DNA from: Acidobacteriota bacterium
Lineage (GTDB): Bacteria > Acidobacteriota > UBA890
DNA length: 9,740 bases
Reading direction: 5' to 3'
NCBI GenBank assembly: GCA_030609765.1
Contig: JAUWTE010000081.1
Coordinates: 1-9,740, forward strand
The notes beneath the pieces were generated by a model, which saw only the letters and a list, made by a program, of their open reading frames with translations, was not told the DNA's origin and did not search any database. How positions within the stretch are numbered: position 1 is the stretch's first letter; each line of letters begins with the position of its first letter. Positions 7,424 to 9,740 of the stretch are shown here, one piece after another. The position numbers and the translations under genes are program-made.

Positions 7424-7810
7424 ATGATCCGTCATCTGCAACCGAAGGCTATCCCACACTCTTCGGCACCGTTCAGCCAGGTCGTCATCGACGACACCTA
7501 TGCTCACTTCGCCGGCATCGTAGCGGCTGATTTCCCAGAGGGCGAGGCGGTCCTCGGAGATGTCGCGGAGGAAACGCGCGCGATCTTGAATGCGATACGG
7601 AGCATGCTGGAAGAGATCGGCCTCGACCTGAACCGGGTGGTCCGCAGCGACGTACACCTGGCGAGCCTCGATGACTTCGACGCCATGGACGCAACATACC
7701 GGGAGTTCTTCGAAGAAGGTCACTACCCGGCGCGAACCACCACGGAGTCGCCCCGCTTGTTCGGTGACAGCCGGGTGGAGATCACTTGCATGGCCAGGCT
7801 GCTGGATTGA
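7424..7810 (+). CDS. RidA family protein (reactive enamine/imine deaminase, YjgF/YER057c/UK114)
   Basis: This is a small cytosolic protein of 128 residues, the usual RidA length; family members are homotrimers with active sites between subunits. RidA hydrolyses 2-aminoacrylate and related enamines/imines released by PLP enzymes, giving keto acids and ammonia. Seen here: APFSQVV (15-21) in place of the common GPYSQ, Asn56 in the central helix, the YPAR motif with Arg104 (the substrate carboxylate-binding arginine of active RidA), and RVEI with Glu119 near the C-terminus. The key residues suggest an active deaminase, although Phe replaces the usual Tyr at position 17. GGGAGAG at 7413-7419 precedes the ATG. 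The gene for a PLP-dependent gamma-synthase family enzyme follows 41 bases later, which suits a scavenger role. Members lacking proven activity exist, so the exact substrate is open. Confidence 0.93.
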   Translation: MIRHLQPKAIPHSSAPFSQVVIDDTYAHFAGIVAADFPEGEAVLGDVAEETRAILNAIRSMLEEIGLDLNRVVRSDVHLASLDDFDAMDATYREFFEEGHYPARTTTESPRLFGDSRVEITCMARLLD

Positions 7811-7851
7811 GCTGCAAACCTACCGGACTGAACTGAAGGGATGAACGAACG

Positions 7852-9045
7852 ATGAGCGACCCGCGGAAGCCCAACCTGGGTACCCTCTCGGTATGGGGCG
7901 GCGAGGAAGAGGTGCAAGCGCACGGCGCCACTCAGGTGCCCGTGTTCCACAGCGTCTCCTTCGGCTACCAGGACCTCGATGAATGGTTGCAGGTGGCGTT
8001 GGGCGAGAAGCCCGGACACATCTACGGGCGTAACACCAACCCCACGGTGCAGGCGTTCGAGGAGAAGGTATGCAAGCTCGAGGGTGCGGAGGCAGCCACC
8101 AGCGCCGCGACCGGAATGGGCATTATCAGCAATGCCCTGTTCACCTTGCTTTCTCCCGGCAGTCGGGTCGTCTCGCTGAAGGACACCTACGGCGGGACGA
8201 GCGTCATCTTCCTGGAGTTCTTGCCCCGCTTCCAGATTGACGCGGTGCTCTGTGACACGACCGACCACGAGGCGATCGAAGCGGAGGTGGCCAAGGGCTG
8301 CGACGTTCTGTATCTAGAGAGCCCGACGAACCCCACCGTGAAGGTCGTCGACCTGGAGCGCCTGGCCCGTGCCGGGCACGATGCGGGCGCAACCGTCATC
8401 GTCGATAACACCTTCGCCACGCCGATCAACCAGAACCCGCTCGAGCTCGGAGCCGACCTTGTGCTGCACAGCGCCACCAAGTTCCTCGGTGGCCATGCCG
8501 ACGCGCTCGGCGGAGTCATTTGCGGCAGCAAGGAGCTTGTCGAGAGGATCTTCCATTTCCGCGAGATCAACGGGGCCACGCTGCACCCGATGGCTGCCTA
8601 TCTGCTTCTGCGTGGCATGAAGACCCTGCATCTGAGGATCCGCCAGCAGAACGAGAGCGCCCTCGAGATCGCCAGATTTCTGGACGCACACGACGCCGTC
8701 GGTCAGGTCTTCTACCCTGGCCTCGAGTCGCACGAGGGACACGAGATCGCCCGCCGGCAAATGCGTGGCTTCGGCGGCGTGCTGAGCTTCATGCTGAAGG
8801 AGAACAGCCTCGACGCGGTGCGACAGTTCTTGCCGCGATTGCGCTACGCTCATGCGGCGGCGAATCTGGGGGCCGTGGAAACCATCGCCGGGCCACCGGC
8901 CACGACCAGCCATGTCGAGTGCACCGCCGAGGAGCGCGCGGCGATGGGGATCCCCGAGAGCTTGATTCGCTACTCTGTGGGAATCGAGGACACCGAGGAC
9001 CTGATCGCCGATCTGGACCAGGCCCTCGGAGTTGCTGGCTCGTAA
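7852..9045 (+). CDS. Cystathionine gamma-synthase family PLP-dependent enzyme
   Basis: This is a cytosolic trans-sulfuration enzyme of 397 residues, the normal family length and typically tetrameric. Visible residues: YGRNTNPT (58-65; Tyr58 and Arg60 contact PLP phosphate of the neighbouring subunit), Tyr113 in DTYGGT (ring stacking), VDNTFATP with Asp185 (pyridine nitrogen), HSATKFLGGHAD with Lys210 (Schiff base), and LIRYSVGIED with Arg373 (substrate carboxylate). The family includes cystathionine gamma-synthase, gamma-lyase, O-acyl-homoserine sulfhydrylase and methionine gamma-lyase, and I cannot separate these by sequence alone. The neighbouring homocysteine methyltransferase favours a biosynthetic role in homocysteine/methionine supply. 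The ATG at 7852 follows AAGGGA (7836-7841) by 10 bases; an ATG at 7841 is out of frame. It is likely co-transcribed with the RidA gene. Confidence 0.95.
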   Translation: MSDPRKPNLGTLSVWGGEEEVQAHGATQVPVFHSVSFGYQDLDEWLQVALGEKPGHIYGRNTNPTVQAFEEKVCKLEGAEAATSAATGMGIISNALFTLLSPGSRVVSLKDTYGGTSVIFLEFLPRFQIDAVLCDTTDHEAIEAEVAKGCDVLYLESPTNPTVKVVDLERLARAGHDAGATVIVDNTFATPINQNPLELGADLVLHSATKFLGGHADALGGVICGSKELVERIFHFREINGATLHPMAAYLLLRGMKTLHLRIRQQNESALEIARFLDAHDAVGQVFYPGLESHEGHEIARRQMRGFGGVLSFMLKENSLDAVRQFLPRLRYAHAAANLGAVETIAGPPATTSHVECTAEERAAMGIPESLIRYSVGIEDTEDLIADLDQALGVAGS

Positions 9046-9101
9046 ACACCAGCGCGGCGCCTGAGCATTAGCGCACTTGACCAGAACAGGAGAACTTCGT
9101 G

Positions 9102-9740
9102 ATGTCGAGAATCCGCACCCTGGCCGTCCTTTTCTTCATTGCCCCCAGCACGATCTTGCTCGGTGCTTGTGGCCAGGCGGGACCGGTCGAGTATGAGGCC
9201 ACCATCTCGCGAACCAGCTACGGCATTCCTCACATCGTCGCAGCCGACTGGGGCAGCGTAGGGTTCGGAGAGGGCTATGCCTTCGCCGAAGATCATCTGT
9301 GCTCGCTGGCTGATCAGGTGGTTCGTGTGCGCAGCCAGCGCGCCGAGTACTTCGGCGCCGGCCCTGACAACGAGCTCATGCTCTCCGATCTGGGACTCGC
9401 GGCGCTGGATCTCGGCGGACGGGCGGCCGAGGACCTTGCCTCTCATCCTGAACAGGTCCGCTCGTTCTTCGAAGGCTACGCTGCGGGATACAACAACTAT
9501 CTGAACGAGGTGGGCTCAGAGAATGTGCGGGGCTGGTGCCGTGGAGAACCATGGGTCACCGAAATCTCGGCGCTCGACGTGGCCGCCTATGCGCGCTCTC
9601 TGTTCATGATTTCGGCGCGATTCGCGCTTGCCATTGCGGCGGCGCATCCGCCGCGGGCGAGCGACGAAGGCGGCCCGGTAGGGAGCACAGCAGATGGGCC
9701 GGTAGCGAGCATTGAGGGAGTGCCGTCGGCCACCGGAGAG
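9102..9740 (+). CDS. Penicillin acylase family protein, lipoprotein-type, N-terminal part (cut by window edge)
   Basis: The first 213 codons run open to the right edge. The protein starts with a basic MSRIR, a hydrophobic stretch and a lipobox LGAC with Cys23, so it should be a lipid-anchored envelope protein. The remainder has the start of an Ntn-hydrolase acylase alpha chain: ISRTSYGIPHIVAADWGSVG, then FGEGYAFAEDHLCSL (about 57-71), and FFEGYAAGYNNYL (about 129-141). This matches the penicillin amidase/PvdQ superfamily, which cleaves amide bonds of beta-lactams, acyl-homoserine lactones or acylated peptides after autocatalytic processing. The catalytic serine at the start of the beta chain lies beyond the window, and the substrate is unknown. 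The ATG at 9102 follows AGGAGA (9088-9093) by 8 bases; an adjacent in-frame GTG at 9099 is less well spaced. It starts 56 bases after the PLP enzyme gene and could share its transcript. Confidence 0.9.
   Translation, partial: MSRIRTLAVLFFIAPSTILLGACGQAGPVEYEATISRTSYGIPHIVAADWGSVGFGEGYAFAEDHLCSLADQVVRVRSQRAEYFGAGPDNELMLSDLGLAALDLGGRAAEDLASHPEQVRSFFEGYAAGYNNYLNEVGSENVRGWCRGEPWVTEISALDVAAYARSLFMISARFALAIAAAHPPRASDEGGPVGSTADGPVASIEGVPSATGE
9672..9711 (+). repeat. Imperfect 16-base direct repeat with 24-base period inside the acylase gene
   Basis: GGCCCGGTAGGGAGCA (9672-9687) and GGGCCGGTAGCGAGCA (9696-9711) differ at two positions and are offset by exactly 24 bases. In frame they encode GPVGSTAD and GPVASIEG, an 8-residue repeat in a Gly/Ser/Ala/Pro-rich stretch. 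By the family layout this should be the end of the alpha chain or the spacer removed during maturation. Confidence 0.7.

Overview
The window is ordinary GC-rich bacterial chromosome, densely coding and with short spacers. The organism is most likely a Gram-negative proteobacterium. This rests on a periplasmic adaptor of the MacA/HlyD type, a lipoprotein-type signal on an acylase of the PvdQ/penicillin-amidase superfamily, and a small two-helix membrane protein resembling one I associate with gammaproteobacteria. Placement below phylum level is a guess. I see no mobile element, CRISPR array, tRNA or rRNA.

Region 1 (about 187-5266, + strand) is an ABC efflux operon. It encodes a membrane-anchored adaptor, a MacB/LolD-type ATPase, two different FtsX-like permeases of about 390 residues each, and a 206-residue membrane protein of unknown function. 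The ATPase and first permease overlap by 4 bases, and the other spacers are 26 to 78 bases. The likely machine is a tripartite MacAB-like exporter in which two unlike permease subunits replace the usual MacB homodimer. No TolC-like outer-membrane channel gene lies here.

Region 2 (5270-9045) is a sulfur amino acid module around a divergent promoter region. On the - strand is a fused homocysteine S-methyltransferase / methylenetetrahydrofolate reductase (the architecture of B. subtilis YitJ). On the + strand are a RidA-family enamine/imine deaminase and a PLP-dependent enzyme of the cystathionine gamma-synthase family. Together they suggest methionine/homocysteine metabolism with a reactive-intermediate scavenger beside the PLP enzyme. 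The 207-base gap between the arms holds a perfect 17-bp tandem duplication just upstream of the RidA gene and a plausible sigma70-like promoter for the fused enzyme.

Region 3 (9102 to the right edge) is the N-terminal part of a lipoprotein-type penicillin acylase family (Ntn-hydrolase) protein, cut off before its expected catalytic serine.

I do not see a clearly new system. The points most worth a second look are the tandem 17-bp repeat, the methyl-donor question for the fused enzyme, the two-permease exporter with its 206-residue companion, and the repeat-bearing spacer of the acylase.
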